Source of the DNA: Rhodoblastus sp963703385
Lineage (GTDB): Bacteria > Pseudomonadota > Alphaproteobacteria > Rhizobiales > Beijerinckiaceae
Direction: 5' to 3'
Assembly: GCA_963703385.1 (NCBI GenBank)
Contig: OY969816.1
Coordinates: 310,001 to 374,000, forward strand
DNA length: 64,000 nucleotides
In this document: one piece after another, positions 35,395 to 45,585 of the stretch
Layout: each line of letters opens with the position of its first letter
Numbering within the stretch: the first letter of the stretch is position 1
Position numbers and translations under genes: made by a program
Notes under the pieces: generated by a model
Told to the model about the DNA's origin: nothing
Seen by the model: only the letters and a program-made list of their open reading frames with translations
The model's database searches: none

Positions 35395-37420
35395 GACGTG
35401 ATCTCCGGGTTGGGAGTGAACGGGGTGCGGGCTTGCGGAACCACGTTGGTGAGGCCGGCGATCATGTCGGCGGCCCAGGCGAGTTCGTTCTTGCGCAGCC
35501 ATGCGGCGAGAAAGCCGTCGGCGCCGGAGCGGGCGTGAACCTCCGCGATAAGTTGCTGGTGCTGGCGCGAGGATGCGGCGCAGAGCGACAGCGCCACTTC
35601 CGAGAGGCCGAGTTCGAACAGCCGGCTGCCGCGCCGCGACTGGCAGTAATAGTCGCGCTTGGGCATGGCCCGCGCGATGATCTCGATCTGGCGGTCGTTG
35701 AGGCCGAAGCGGCGATAGATGGCGGTGATCTGCGGCTCGATCGCGCGCTCGTTCGGGAGCAGAAGCCGGGTCTGGCAGCTCTCGATGATGGCGGGCGCGA
35801 TTGTCGAGCCGTCGATGTCGGAAAGCGATTGCGTGGCGAAGATGACGGAGGCGTTCTTCTTGCGCAGCGTCTTCAGCCATTCGCGAAGCTGGCCGGCAAA
35901 ACCCTCGTCGTCGAGGGCAAGCCAGCCTTCGTCGACGATGATGAGCGTCGGCGATCCGTCGAGCCGATTTTCGATGCGGTGGAATAGGTAGGCGAGAACG
36001 GCGGGCGCGGCTTCCGTGCCGATCAGCCCTTCGGTCTCGAACGCCTGAACAGTGGCCGTGCCAAGATGCTCGCTTTCCGCGTCGAGCAGCCGTCCCCACG
36101 CGCCGCCGATGCAATATGGACGGAGCGCCTGCTTGAGGTCGTTCGACTGCAACAGCACGCAAAGGCCGGTGATGGTGCGTTCCTCGACCGGCGCGCTGCT
36201 GAGCGATGTCAGCGCCGTCCAGATGTGCTCCTTCACTTCCGGATTGATCGGCACGCGCTCGCGCGTGAGGATCGCGACGATCCAGTCGGCTGCCCAGGCG
36301 CGTTCGGCGGTATCGTCGACCCGGGCGAGCGGTTGCAGCGAGACGCTGGCGGCGCTGCCTTCGGTCAAGCCGCCGCCGAGATCGTGCCAGTCGCCGCGCA
36401 TGGCGAGCGCCGCGGCGCGGATCGAGCCGCCGAAATCGAAGGCGAAGACTTGCGCGCCGGCGTAACGGCGAAACTGGAGCGCCATCAGCGCCAGCAGTAC
36501 GGACTTGCCCGCGCCGGTCGGGCCGACGATCAGCGTATGGCCGACATCGCCGACGTGGAGGGAAAACCGGAACGGGGTCGAGCCTTCGGTCTTGCCGAAG
36601 AGCAGCGGAGGAGCTGCAAAATGCTCGTCCCGTTCCGACCCAGCCCACACCGCTGACAGGGGGATCAGGTGGGCGAGATTGAGCGTCGAGATCGGCGGCT
36701 GCCGGACGTTGGCGTAGACATGGCCCGGCAGGCTGCCGAGCCAGGCGTCCACAGCATTAATGGTCTCGGGCATCGCCGTGAAGTCGCGGCCCTGGATGAC
36801 CTTCTCGACGAGGCGCAGCTTCTCGTCGGCGGCGCGCGGATCGGCGTCCCACACCGTCACGGTGGCGGTGACATAGGCGATGCCGGCATAGTCGGCGCCC
36901 AACTCCTGAAGCGCGAGATCGGCGTCGGCCGCCTTGTTCGAGGCGTCCGTGTCCACGAGCGCCGACGCCTCGTTGGTCATCACCTCCTTCAGGATCGCGG
37001 CGATCGACTTGCGCTTGGCGAACCATTGCCGCCTGATCTTCGTGAGCAGCTTCGTCGCATCGGTCTTGTCGAGCAGGATGGCGCGGGTGGACCAGCGATA
37101 GGGAAAGGCGAGCCGGTTCAGCTCGTCGAGCAGGCCGGGCGTCGTCGCGGTCGGAAATCCCGTGATGGTCAGCACGCGAATGTGCTGGTTGCCGAGCCGG
37201 GGTTCGAGGCCGCCGGTCAGCAGCTGATCGGCAAGCAGAGCGTCGAGATACATCGGCGTTTCAGGGACGCGGACGCGGTGCCGCTTGGCCGAGATACAGG
37301 CGTGCAGATAGGTCAGCGTCTCGCCGTCATCGAGCCAGACGCATTCCGGCATGAAGGCTTCGACAAGGCGCAGGATGCGGTCGGTGCGATCGGCAAAGCC
37401 GGTCAACGTCTCGTTCGGGT
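35391..37420 (-). pseudogene. trbE: trbE, 3' part (interrupted by group II intron)
   Basis: Carries codons 149 to 824 of the T4SS ATPase TrbE (VirB4-like): TLTGFADRTDRILRLVEAFMPE, VRVPETPMYLDALLADQLLTGG, Walker A VGPTGAGKS at about residue 445 of the joined protein, Walker B (LIIVDEGWLALDD) and the C-terminal FATQSLSDI block. It joins perfectly to 39410-39854 after removal of 37421-39409, giving REKTGIDPNETL across the junction. No other lesion is visible. The intron lies antisense to trbE, so it cannot be spliced from the trbE message, and the ATPase is lost. Confidence 0.93.
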
Positions 37421-37916
37421 GTGCGCCGTGAGAAGGCGGCGCTTTTCCAGTGGGTGCAAATCCCACCCGGCGACCGCTCCAGCCGGAAGCAACCGGAGCA
37501 GGCATGGAGGCGACGAAATGTCTGAAGCCTTCGGATAGCTGGTCACGTTTTCGGTGACAGCGCGAGTGTGCGGGCAGCAACGTGAGTGAACGCTGAGCAA
37601 ACCTCGAAAAGGACGATGTGCAGGCCGACCCGGCAACCCTTCCGGGGAAGGCTGACATAGATGGGTGAGTAAGAGCGACGAGTACGCCCATCTGCTGCAC
37701 CGGGGTAGTGGCGGCAGCACGCACACAAGGAAAGCGCACGCAACACGGGAAGCCTCATAGCGTGGTCAGGGATGATCAACCGGACGCCCGCGAGGGACAG
37801 GTCGGGCGCTAAGAGGTGGCGGAGGGGTTCGTAGTACCGATGAAGCCGGGTAATTCCGGTGGAGGGAAGGGACCTCAGTTCAAGACAGACGCAGCAAGCG
37901 ATGAGGGACGTGGAGA

Positions 37917-39248
37917 TTGGGCAACCTATCAACTCCGAAAACTGTTCAGAAATTGCAGATAGCGTTGCACGCGAAAGCGAAGGCAGAAGCCGGCTATCGC
38001 TTTTACGCCCTGTACGACAAGATCAGCCGCGAGGATATTCTGGCGCACGCCTATGCCCAGTGCCGCTCCAACAAGGGCGCGCCGGGCGTTGACGGTCAGG
38101 ACTTCGCCGATGTCGAGGCTTATGGGGTCGAGCGGTGGCTGGGCGAACTGGCGCTTGCGCTCAGACAGGAGACCTACCAACCGGACCCGATCAGAAGAGT
38201 GTTCATACCGAAGGCCAACGGCAAACTCAGGCCGCTGGGCATCTCGACCTTGCGGGATCGGGTCTGCATGACAGCAGCGATGCTGGTGCTGGAGCCGATC
38301 TTTGAAGCCGATCTTCCACCGGAATTATACGCCTACCGTCCCGGGCGAAACGCCCAGCAGGCGGTGGTCGAGGTGGAGGAGCAGCTGTTTCGCGGCCACC
38401 CGGAAGTCGTAGACGCCGACCTCGCGGACTACTTCGGGAGCATTCCACACACCGACCTCCTCAAATCGGTGGCGCGCCGGATCGTTGATCGGCGCGTGCT
38501 GCATCTCATCAAGATGTGGCTGGACTGCCCCGTTGAAGAAACCGACAGGCGCGGCCGGAAAACACGCACGACCGAAGCCCGCGACCAGCGGCGCGGCATC
38601 CCGCAGGGCTCACCCATCTCACCGCTGCTGGCGAATCTATACATGCGCCGGTTCGTGCTGGGATGGAAGAAGCTCGGGCTGGAGCGAAGCCTCGGCACTC
38701 GGCTCGTGACCTACGCCGACGACCTCGTGATTCTGTGCAGAAAGGGCAAAGCCGCAGAGGCGTTGCAGCGACTGCGCGAAATCATGGGCAAACTGAAGCT
38801 GACGGTCAGCGAGGAAAAGACACGCATCTGCAAGGTGCCGGAAGGCGAGTTTGACTTCCTGGGTTACACGTTCGGGCGGGTGTACTCTCCAACGACCGGA
38901 AAGGCCCGTCTGGCCCTTCGTCCGTCGAAGAAGAGCATCAAGCGGATGGTCGAAAAGGTCCATGTGCTGACAGACCGAGCTCGAACATGGCAGGAGACCA
39001 CAAAGCTGGTGGATGAGTTGAACCGCGCGCTTCGCGGGTGGGCGAACTACTTCAACGTAGGGTCCGTCAGCAAGGCGTATCGCGCGCTCGACAGCTACGC
39101 CGCTGTGCGGTTGCGCCGGTGGTTGCGCTCCAAGCACAAAGTCAGGCGACGCAGGGGCGGGACTTATCCACTCTCGCACCTCTACGGGTACTTCGGGCTC
39201 GTACGGCTGACTTACCGGGGGCGCGACGTGCCGTGGACGAAGGCGTGA
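37917..39248 (+). CDS. ltrA: Group II intron reverse transcriptase/maturase
   Basis: A 443-residue RT with the usual blocks: RSNKGAPGVDGQDF (RT0/1), YQPDPIRRVFIPKANGKLRPLGISTLRDRV (RT2), AYRPGRNAQQAV, VVDADLADYFGSIPH (RT3), RGIPQGSPISPLLANLYM (RT4), the catalytic YADD in VTYADDLVILC (RT5) and FDFLGYTFGRV, then a maturase domain ending RGWANYFNVGS...GLVRLTYRGRDVPWTKA. There is no HNH endonuclease domain, so it belongs to an endonuclease-minus class that usually inserts at replication forks. It starts with TTG at 37917. The RT itself looks intact. Confidence 0.93.
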   Translation: MGNLSTPKTVQKLQIALHAKAKAEAGYRFYALYDKISREDILAHAYAQCRSNKGAPGVDGQDFADVEAYGVERWLGELALALRQETYQPDPIRRVFIPKANGKLRPLGISTLRDRVCMTAAMLVLEPIFEADLPPELYAYRPGRNAQQAVVEVEEQLFRGHPEVVDADLADYFGSIPHTDLLKSVARRIVDRRVLHLIKMWLDCPVEETDRRGRKTRTTEARDQRRGIPQGSPISPLLANLYMRRFVLGWKKLGLERSLGTRLVTYADDLVILCRKGKAAEALQRLREIMGKLKLTVSEEKTRICKVPEGEFDFLGYTFGRVYSPTTGKARLALRPSKKSIKRMVEKVHVLTDRARTWQETTKLVDELNRALRGWANYFNVGSVSKAYRALDSYAAVRLRRWLRSKHKVRRRRGGTYPLSHLYGYFGLVRLTYRGRDVPWTKA

Positions 39249-39260
39249 GGTTTTGTCCGA

Positions 39261-39293
39261 GAGCCGGGTGCGGGAAATCTGCATGCCCGGTTC
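39261..39293 (+). ncRNA. Group II intron domain V
   Basis: A 33-nucleotide hairpin beginning GAGCCGGGTGCGGGAAATCT and closing with CCCGGTTC. It has the GAGCCG...CGGUUC arms, GAAA-type loop and bulge of the catalytic domain V. It lies 12 bases after the maturase stop codon. Confidence 0.88.
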
Positions 39294-39409
39294 GATGAGC
39301 GGGGTGTGGAAACGGGAGCAACGGCCGAGCTATTGAGGCACCGCCAGACGAAAGAGGCGGCAACAGATAGGCTCCACCTAACGCTAACCGCGCCACACTC
39401 CGACTCTAC

Positions 39410-39854
39410 CAATGCCTGTCTTCTCGCGCCCTTCGTAGAGCCAGCTTTCCGCACGGGCGGCGTCCTCGGCCGGCGGCAGATAGGTGAAGGTCAGGAAATA
39501 GCTCGACTCGAAATGGCTGCCTGCCTCTTCGAAATCGGCCTTGCGTTCGGCATCGACCAGCGCCGAAGCCGCGTCCATGAACGTGCTTTCGGGATAACGG
39601 TTCGAGGCGTGACGCTGTGCCTCGACGAAGATCGCCCAGCCCGAGCCAAGGCGGCGAAAGGCGTTGTTGAGTCGACCGGCGACCGCGACCAACTCGGCGG
39701 GCACGGCGGAATCGAGGTCCGGTCCGCGAAAGCGCGCGGTGCGCTGAAAGCTCCCGTCCTTGTTGAGGACGATCCCTTCGCCGATCAACGCCACCCAGGG
39801 CAGGAAATCGGCGAGCCGGCTGTTCTTGTTGCGGTATTCGGCGAGGTTCATCAT
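39410..39854 (-). pseudogene. trbE: trbE, 5' part
   Basis: Carries the first 148 codons of TrbE: MMNLAEYRNKNSRLADFLPW, VALIGEGIVLNKDGSFQRTARFRGPDLDSA, SYFLTFTYLPPAEDAARAESWLYEGREKTGI. The tandem ATG at 39854 is preceded by a GGGGGCG site 14 bases after trbD. The frame runs 9 codons into the intron before stopping. See the 3' part at 35391-37420. Confidence 0.93.
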
Positions 39855-39868
39855 CGGTGCGCCCCCGC

Positions 39869-40150
39869 TCAAACCGTGAGATGCGCGGGGATGCGCAAAT
39901 GGCGGCGCACCACGTCGACGAAGAGCGGGTCGCGCTTGGCGGCCCAGACGGACGCGAAATGCCCGGCCGCCCAGACGGCGAGGCCGATCAGCCAGAGGCG
40001 CAGGCCAAGGCCGATCGCGCCCGCGAGCGTGCCGTTGAGGATGGCGAGGGCGCGCGGGGCACCGCCGAGCAGGATTGGCTCGGTCAGCGCCCGGTGCACG
40101 GGCACGCAAAAGCCCGGCGCCGTGTTGCTCGGATCGGCCATGCCCGTCAT
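39869..40150 (-). CDS. trbD: Conjugal transfer protein TrbD (VirB3-like)
   Basis: A 93-residue inner-membrane protein with the VirB3 pattern: GFCVPVHRALTEPILLGGAPRALAILNGTLAGAIGLGLRLWLIG, two membrane helices, then AAKRDPLFVDVVRRHLRIPAHL. The ATG at 40150 shares one base with the trbC stop (TGATG). Confidence 0.95.
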   Translation of the reverse strand: MTGMADPSNTAPGFCVPVHRALTEPILLGGAPRALAILNGTLAGAIGLGLRLWLIGLAVWAAGHFASVWAAKRDPLFVDVVRRHLRIPAHLTV

Positions 40151-40482
40151 CAGACCAGCGCCCCGCCGCTGAAGCTGAAGAAGGAGAGGAAGAAGGAGCT
40201 GGCGGCAAAGGAGATGGAGAGGCCGAAGACGATCTGGATCAGCCGGCGAAAGCCGCCCGAGGTGTCGCCAAAGGCGAGGCTGAGGCCGGTGACGGTGATG
40301 ATGATGACCGAGATGATCTTGGCGACAGGTCCCTGCACGGATTGCAGGATCGAATTGAGCGGCGTTTCCCACGGCATTGATGAGCCCGAGGCATAGGCGG
40401 GCCCCACGAGCAGCAGGCCGAGGACGGCCGCGGTTAGCGCCGCGTCAACGCGGGGATTGGCGCGGCGGGCAAGCTTGATCAT
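40150..40482 (-). CDS. trbC: Conjugal transfer pilin TrbC (VirB2-like)
   Basis: A 110-residue prepilin: signal sequence (ALTAAVLGLLLVGPAYASG), then two membrane helices (VAKIISVIIITVTGLSLAF and LIQIVFGLSISFAASSFFLSFF). TrbC is processed and cyclised to form the mating pilus. The start overlaps the trbB stop as ATGA. Confidence 0.95.
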   Translation of the reverse strand: MIKLARRANPRVDAALTAAVLGLLLVGPAYASGSSMPWETPLNSILQSVQGPVAKIISVIIITVTGLSLAFGDTSGGFRRLIQIVFGLSISFAASSFFLSFFSFSGGALV

Positions 40483-41501
40483 GCATGGTCTCCTTGGACG
40501 ATGGATGCGGGGAGCGGGGAAATGGGCAGGTCAGCGGCATCGATGCCGGCTGGCGCGACGCGGTAATCGCCATCGGGGCCGAGGCCTTCGACGCGGGCGA
40601 GTTCGGCGAGGCGGCGTTTGCTTCCGCGTCCTGCGAGGACAGCGACGAGATCGATGGTCTCCGCGATCAGCGCGCGTGGGACGGTGACGACGGCCTCCTG
40701 AATGAGCTGCTCCAGGCGGCGCAGCGCGCCGATGGCCGAACCGGCGTGGATGGTGCCGACGCCGCCGGGATGGCCGGTGCCCCATGCCTTCAAGAGGTCC
40801 AACGCTTCCGCGCCGCGCACCTCGCCGACCGGAATACGATCGGGGCGAAGACGTAAGCTGGAGCGGACCAGATCGGAGAGCGAGGCGACGCCATCCTTGG
40901 TCCGCATGGCGACAAGATTGGGCGCGGCGCATTGCAGCTCGCGCGTATCTTCGATGATAACGACGCGATCGGAGGTCTTCGCCACCTCGGCGAGCAGCGC
41001 ATTGGTCAGCGTCGTCTTGCCGGTCGAGGTGCCGCCAGCGACCAGGATATTGGCCCGGGAAGCGACAGCCTCCCGAAGCGCTTCGGCCTGGGCCGCCGTC
41101 ATGATCCCGGCGGCGACATAATCGTCGAGGGTGAAGACGGCGACGGCGGGCTTGCGGATGGCGAAGGCCGGGGCCGCCACTACGGGCGGCAACAGCCCTT
41201 CGAAACGCTCCCCCGTCTCGGGCAGTTCCGCGGATACGCGCGGCGCGCCCGCATGAACCTCGGCGCCGACATGGTGCGCGACCAGGCGCACGATGCGCTC
41301 GCCGTCGGCGGGCGACAGCCGCTCGCCGGTGTCGGACAGTCCTTCGGAGAGCCGATCGATCCAGATACGCCCGTCCGGGTTCAGCATCACCTCGACGACG
41401 GTAGCGTCTTCAAGGAACCGGGCAATGGCCGGGCCGAGTGCGGTGCGCAGCATCCGCGCGCCCCGCGCCAAGCCTTCCGAATTGGGATGTGAAGCCTTCA
41501 T
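40479..41501 (-). CDS. trbB: Conjugal transfer ATPase TrbB (VirB11-like)
   Basis: A 340-residue hexameric secretion ATPase: ATVVEVMLNPDGRIWIDR, Walker A GGTSTGKTT (156-164), the Asp box VVIIEDTRELQC, and the His box GHPGGVGTIHAGSAIGALRRLEQLI. Its ATG overlaps the stop of a truncated upstream gene. It is the first intact gene of the surviving trb operon. Confidence 0.96.
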   Translation of the reverse strand: MKASHPNSEGLARGARMLRTALGPAIARFLEDATVVEVMLNPDGRIWIDRLSEGLSDTGERLSPADGERIVRLVAHHVGAEVHAGAPRVSAELPETGERFEGLLPPVVAAPAFAIRKPAVAVFTLDDYVAAGIMTAAQAEALREAVASRANILVAGGTSTGKTTLTNALLAEVAKTSDRVVIIEDTRELQCAAPNLVAMRTKDGVASLSDLVRSSLRLRPDRIPVGEVRGAEALDLLKAWGTGHPGGVGTIHAGSAIGALRRLEQLIQEAVVTVPRALIAETIDLVAVLAGRGSKRRLAELARVEGLGPDGDYRVAPAGIDAADLPISPLPASIVQGDHA

Positions 41502-41828
41502 GTCGCCCCGAGTTCAGCGGGGATCGACAGACCTTCCCCTTGCGGGGTCGATTAAAAGAGCCGGATTTAGGGCCAATTCAACAAGGATTTATCGGCGTAG
41601 TGCCGTAGCGTGCAAATACAGGAGATCGGCGGCGGCGGTGTCATCTCGAAGGAAGTGCCTCTGGCCATGTCTGGAGATGGCTCGACCAGCATGAGACGGA
41701 AACCGTCAGCATTGCGCCGATCACAGAGAGGTCGTACCTTCGCGCAACGAGAGCTGCATGGCGATTCCAAGGGATCGCCCGGACGTCTACGTCCGCTTTT
41801 GTCACATCGATTGCGCAGACTTGCATTT
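41498..41828 (-). other. Truncated edge of the conjugative element
   Basis: Just upstream of trbB the minus strand retains only a 17-codon tail (41498-41551), ending QGEGLSIPAELGAT and overlapping the trbB start as ATGA. This is the place where a CopG-type gene ends in intact elements. Beyond about 41552 nothing of the element (copG body, traG, relaxase) remains. The rest of this 330-base stretch up to the 5'-nucleotidase gene shows no gene. Confidence 0.6.
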
Positions 41829-42788
41829 ATGACCGCTAGTTCCTTCAGCATGGACCCGACTGTCACCCAATTGCCGCTGACCATCGGCGTTTCGACCCGC
41901 GCGTTATTCGACCTCGAAGAAGAACATGCGTTGTTCGAGGCCGAGGGGGTGATGGCCTATTCCGAATTGCAAAGGGCGCGAGAAAAAACTCCTTTGAAGC
42001 CTGGCGCGGCATTCGAAGTCGTTCGGCGCCTTCTCGCCCTGAACCCGGCCGATGGCGAACGGCTGGTCGAGGTCATCGTCCTGTCAAAGAATTCGCCCGA
42101 CCTCTCATTGCGCGCCTTCAATTCCTTCAAAGATCATGGGCTATCGATAAAGCACGGCAGTTTCCTGTCCGGCCGATCCGTGGCGCCTTTCGTTGCGGCC
42201 TGGAGGATCGATCTGTTTCTGTCGAATGATAATGATGATGTGCGCGCTGTCGTCGCCGCCGGCGCGGCGGGGGCGCGGCTTGGCTCTGCGCCAAATATTG
42301 CCCATCAAGCCCCTTTCGATGAAGTGCGCCTCGCCTTCGATGGCGACGCGGTTGTGTTTAGCGCCGAGTCGGATCGGATCTACAAGGAACAGGGGCTCGA
42401 AAAATTCCTGGAGCATGAAGTCAGGAACGCTGAAATTCCCATGGCGCCGGGACCGTTCGGGAAGAGCTTCCTTCCCAAGCTGGCAGAATTGCGAAAGCGC
42501 TTTATGCGTCCCGACGGCACAAGTCGCATCAGGACCGCGATCGTCACCGCCAGAAACGCGCCGGCCCATGAGCGCGTAATCCAGACGTTGCGCTCCTGGG
42601 GGACGCCAGCCGACGAAGCCCATTTCGTCGGCGGGCACGAAAAGGCGCCGATCCTCGCCGCGACCGGCGCGCACATCTTCTTCGATGACCAGGAATGCCA
42701 TGTCGACGGCGTGAGCAGCGTCGTCGCGGCAGGCCTCGTTCCGGGACCGCACGATCCCGACGCCCCTGTCGTGCCGGCCTCGAATTGA
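41829..42788 (+). CDS. Cytosolic 5'-nucleotidase family protein
   Basis: A 319-residue protein of the 5'-nucleotidase (PF06189) family: LTIGVSTRALFDLEEEHALFEAEGV (the DxE/LF motif), LNPADGERLVEVIVLSKNSPDLSLRAFNSFKDHGLSI, LFLSNDNDDVRAVVAAGAAGARL and IFFDDQECHVD. Related proteins dephosphorylate nucleoside monophosphates. An ATG at 41850 is an equally good start. It is not coupled to the nuclease gene, which begins 117 bases later, but it opens a block rich in nucleotide and nucleic-acid enzymes. Confidence 0.9.
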   Translation: MTASSFSMDPTVTQLPLTIGVSTRALFDLEEEHALFEAEGVMAYSELQRAREKTPLKPGAAFEVVRRLLALNPADGERLVEVIVLSKNSPDLSLRAFNSFKDHGLSIKHGSFLSGRSVAPFVAAWRIDLFLSNDNDDVRAVVAAGAAGARLGSAPNIAHQAPFDEVRLAFDGDAVVFSAESDRIYKEQGLEKFLEHEVRNAEIPMAPGPFGKSFLPKLAELRKRFMRPDGTSRIRTAIVTARNAPAHERVIQTLRSWGTPADEAHFVGGHEKAPILAATGAHIFFDDQECHVDGVSSVVAAGLVPGPHDPDAPVVPASN

Positions 42789-42905
42789 CGGGGGGACGCG
42801 CCATGAGTGCAAATGAATCCCGCCCGTTCAGGTCGCGTCGCAGGTCCAGGCTTGCGGCCTGTTCCGCTGATGTTTTCGCCGCAATCTTTTAGCCACGAGG
42901 CCAAC

Positions 42906-45585
42906 ATGTCCCTTCGTCTTGTGTTTTCGTCGTTCGCCGATGCCGGCGCCTGGCCCGAACATCCCGGCGCTGGTGCGGCCGTCGTGGACGCCGCTGTCGT
43001 TGGCCCGATGCGGCTGCTCGACCACATCGAGACGATGCTCGGCCTCGGCGCCCCCGCCAGCGCGGGGGTCAAGCGCATCGCCATTTATCGGCGCAAGCTG
43101 GAAGCCTGCGGAGGCGAGCGGTTCTGGTCGGAATCCTTCAAGAAGGATTCGTGGTCGACCGCGCGCGAACTGCTGAACTGGCGCGACGAACTGGTCGAGG
43201 CCGGATGGCGGCCGGGAATGTCAATCTCCTCAAGGCGCCTCGCGGATCTGGCGGCGGCGGAAAGCGCCGGCCCTGATCTTCCTTCGGGCCTCTCTGACCG
43301 GCTTCAGGCGGCGATTGCTGCGCTTGGCGAGAAGCCGAAGCTCCCGCTGGCTTTAATCGAACTGATCGATGAGCGCGGCGATCTGCCCGCGGGATGGCGG
43401 CGTCTTCTCGATGCCCTTGAAGCCTGTGGCGTTTCGGTCACCGCCCGCGACGCGACGGATGCCGATCGAGGCTCGACCGATCTGGCGCGCCTGTTGACGC
43501 CCTTTGAAAGCAAGCGGTCCGCCCCTGATCTTGCCGGCGACGGCTCAGTCTGCCTTTTGACGGCCGACACCGAACTCGTCGCGGCCGAGGCGATCGCCGC
43601 ATGGCTCGCCGCCGACAAAAATTCCAATGAAGGGCTCCTATTTGTCCTGGGCAAGGACAGCGCCTTGCTCGACCACGCTCTACATCGCGTCGGCCTTCCG
43701 CGGCTCGGCGCATCGACGCCATCGCCGCATCGCGCCCTGTTGCAGGTTTTGCCGCTCGCCTTCGCGCTGGCCTGGAATCCGCCGGATCCGAAAAGCCTGC
43801 TCGATTTTCTGCTCCTGCCCGTAAGCCCTTTGCCTCGCTGGGCGGCAAACAGGCTTGCTTCCAGGGTTGCTCAGACACCCGGCGTCGGCGGTCCGCTTTG
43901 GCAGGAGGTTTTCGAGGAAATCGCCAAACGCTTTGCCGAGAAGTCGCCCGATGACTCCGAGGCCAAGCGCGCCGCGGCCATTGCCGGTTGGCGCGCCTAT
44001 GTCGAACCCGAGCGGCATGATCCGATTATTGGCATCCCGCGCGCCGCCGCGCGCGGGATCGCCGGCCGCGTCGGCGCCTGGGCGTCGGCGCGTTTCGGGG
44101 CCACTGACGACGCGCTGTTCCTGGCGCTGGCGACTACCGCCAGCGATCTTGGCGCGGCGATTGAGGCGACCGAGGCCGAAACATTCGACCGCCTGCTGAT
44201 CGAGCGGATGATCGAGCAGGTGATCGGCGCCGGCGTGAGCGATCCGACCGCTTTGGCGGAGGCCGCTCCCTGGCGCGCAGTCGCCCATCCCGGCGCCATC
44301 TGGGGCCCGGCCGATACGGCCATCTGGTGGCACTTCGCCGACAATGGCGAAATCGCCCAGCGCGCCATTTGGGATTCCGATGAACGGGAGGCGCTCAAGC
44401 AGGCGGGAAGTCCGATCGACGATCCGTCGCTGGCGCTCCGCCGCATCGCGAGCGCCTGGGAGCAGCCGGTGCGGCATGCGCGCAAGAAGCTCATCTTGGT
44501 CCGCTCCTCGATGGCGGGGGGCGAGGAGGTCAAGTCTCACCCGCTATGGCATGCGCTCGTTGCCGGCCGTCCTGGTCTCGAAATGCGGATCGGCGCGCGC
44601 GCAGAGACGATCTTGTTCGAGCCCGCGCCACAATTTGCCGGGCGTATTCTGATCCACCGCGAGGTCGAACCCGGCTCTCTGCCGGAACGCCGCGGCGAAT
44701 GGTCGGCGCCCGCTGACAGGATTGCGCCGCGCGAGTTCGAAGTCAGCAAGTTCTTTATCGTCGCTCTTGAGTTGCCCGTTGCAATGGACCCTGAACTATG
44801 TCAGCTCGCTCGAAAGCGGCGTCCGCCAGTCGCTGGCGGGTGGCGACGCCTTGTTCGGCACGCTCGCCCACAAGATCGCCGAAACCTTGTTCAAACCGGG
44901 CGCGCCGCCTGATCCTGGCGAAGCCGTCAAACTCGCCCGGGCGCTGCTTGAGGAGTTCCTGCCGCAGATGGCCGCGACCTTGCTCCTGCCCGGAGCGGCG
45001 CGCGACCTCGCCACGGCGCGGCAGGCCATCCCAGAGGCTCTGGCCGAACTGACGCGATTTCTCCGCGCCAACAAGCTGTCGATCGTCGCGATGGAAAAAG
45101 GCTTCGAGGATGCAGGAAGCTTCGGCGCCAAAACCGGCATTCGCGGCAGTATCGATCTGCTCGCCGAGGAGGAGGACGGCCGCCCTGTCGTGATCGACCT
45201 CAAATGGCAGCGCACCGACAAATACCGGCGCAAGGAGATCGCGGACGGCGTCGCCATCCAGCTGGCCGTTTATGCCAGACATGTCGGCGATGCGAAAACG
45301 GCCGTCCCGACTGGCTACTTCATGCTGCGCCAGAAGCGATTTGTCACCGGCGCGCAGGGTTTCAATGGCTCAGTCGTGGCCGTCGAGGGGGAAACCCCGC
45401 GCGAGACCTGGAAAAAGATCGAAACATCCTGGCGCGCGACGATGAAGGAAATGGCCGGCGGCGGAGTCCGCGCGGCCTTCGACCAGGACGGCGTCGAGCA
45501 GGCGAAATTCAACGATCCGATCCTGATGACGCCGCCCAAATGCCAATATTGCGATTTCGTCACCTTGTGCGGGAGGGAATCATGA
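42906..45585 (+). pseudogene. AddB-like PD-(D/E)XK nuclease with Fe-S motif, frameshifted
   Basis: About 893 residues in two frames. The first (42906 to about 44740) is an inactivated-helicase-like region as in AddB/RexB (GLLFVLGKDSALLDHALHRVGLPRLG, KLILVRSSMAGGEE). The second (to 45585) starts with SASSLSSLLSCPLQWTLNYV and has the nuclease motifs GSIDLLAEE and VVIDLKWQR, plus a cysteine triad KCQYCDFVTLC which, with the earlier SCPLQW cysteine, forms an AddB-type Fe-S cluster. The frames meet around 44735-44755, where one extra base breaks continuity. The start at 42906 has GAGG upstream; the stop overlaps the helicase gene as ATGA. Confidence 0.82.

Larger units (their letters stand above)
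37421..39409 (+). mobile_element. Group II intron inserted antisense in trbE
   Basis: A 1989-bp insertion with the group II 5' end GTGCGCC (37421), a maturase gene in the domain IV position, a recognisable domain V (39261-39293) and a 3' end in AC. Its borders are fixed by the perfectly restored trbE frame. The stretch from domain V to the 3' junction is about 116 bases, longer than an ordinary domain VI. The intron RNA is on the plus strand, opposite to trbE. Confidence 0.9.

Noticed and set aside
35394..36648. Upstream extension of the trbJ frame into trbE
   Set aside because: Arg/His-rich shadow of trbE; trbJ has a proper signal peptide at the ATG overlapping the trbE stop.
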